DNA of 41,289 bases, from contig JAFXYP010000041.1 of assembly GCA_017541665.1 (NCBI GenBank), forward strand, positions 1 through 41,289, in the 5' to 3' direction. Below, one piece after another: positions 40,494 through 41,289 of this stretch (the first letter of the stretch is position 1; every line of letters begins with the position of its first letter). Both the position numbers and the translations under genes were made by a program. The DNA comes from Lentisphaeria bacterium. Lineage in GTDB: Bacteria; Verrucomicrobiota; Lentisphaeria; Victivallales; UBA1829. The notes under the pieces are model-generated. The model was not told the origin of the DNA and did not search any database. It saw only the letters and a list, made by a program, of their open reading frames with translations.

Positions 40494-41289
<796 letters not shown>

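Overview
The window is about 41 kb of GC-rich bacterial chromosome. It is mostly housekeeping genes with one to three accessory genes between them. There is no phage, insertion sequence, integrase or CRISPR array. The gene content (dimeric class II glycyl-tRNA synthetase, Rex, an McsA/McsB pair, an alpha-2-macroglobulin/PBP1C operon, many small lipoproteins, a GspC-like protein, a GH51 arabinofuranosidase, a DUF4380 protein) and the strong GC bias at third codon positions suggest a diderm, carbohydrate-using bacterium. Lentisphaerota (Victivallis-like) in the PVC group is my best guess. That placement is an inference from gene mix and is not proven by any marker here.

Layout. 0-3.1 kb: a Cys-rich DUF1847 protein, a small DUF1805 protein and xylulokinase (xylB), all on +. 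3.2-6.4 kb: a large SWIM/SNF2 helicase on -, converging on xylB at a shared terminator. 6.6-7.5 kb: tRNA-Cys and the redox repressor rex on +. 7.6-10.8 kb, on -: rnpB (RNase P RNA), a GT4 glycosyltransferase, rdgB and an exported protein, read in that order. 10.97-14.8 kb: mcsA-mcsB (overlapping) and a membrane PAS histidine kinase. 14.9-17.2 kb: purD and a DUF4380 protein. 17.5-20.8 kb: serC, a CorA-type channel, an FmdB zinc ribbon and rsmA. 20.9-23.1 kb: two poorly characterised membrane proteins. 23.3-23.8 kb: a YbaK-type deacylase. 24.1-31.3 kb: a bacterial alpha-2-macroglobulin overlapping pbpC. 31.4-34.7 kb: glycyl-tRNA synthetase and two lipoproteins. 34.9-37.5 kb: GH51 arabinofuranosidase and two more lipoproteins. 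37.6-39.8 kb: a MarR regulator and a GspC-like, Gly/Phe-rich protein. 40.0-41.3 kb: tRNA-Gly on - and the 5' part of gyrA on +.

How parts work together. A2M and PBP1C form the known periplasmic defence and wall-repair pair. McsA and McsB are translationally coupled, but this McsB has lost most of the phosphagen-kinase active site and looks like a pseudokinase. XylB and the GH51 enzyme fit pentose (arabinoxylan) use. Many genes are preceded by recognisable sigma-70-type promoters (TTGAxx, 16-17 bp, TATATT/TATAGT/TATGTT), so the operon structure can be read fairly well.

Most unusual points: the degenerate McsB; the GspC-like protein with an FG/glycine-rich and Asn/Thr/Arg-rich tail, whose gene ends in a 16-bp perfect inverted repeat; a 33-35-nt degenerate tandem repeat plus a 21-nt alternating purine/pyrimidine tract directly upstream of gyrA; Lys/Ala-rich tails on two unrelated proteins; a C10 tract just before the histidine kinase start; a CorA with GMS in place of GMN; and a candidate folded RNA upstream of rsmA.
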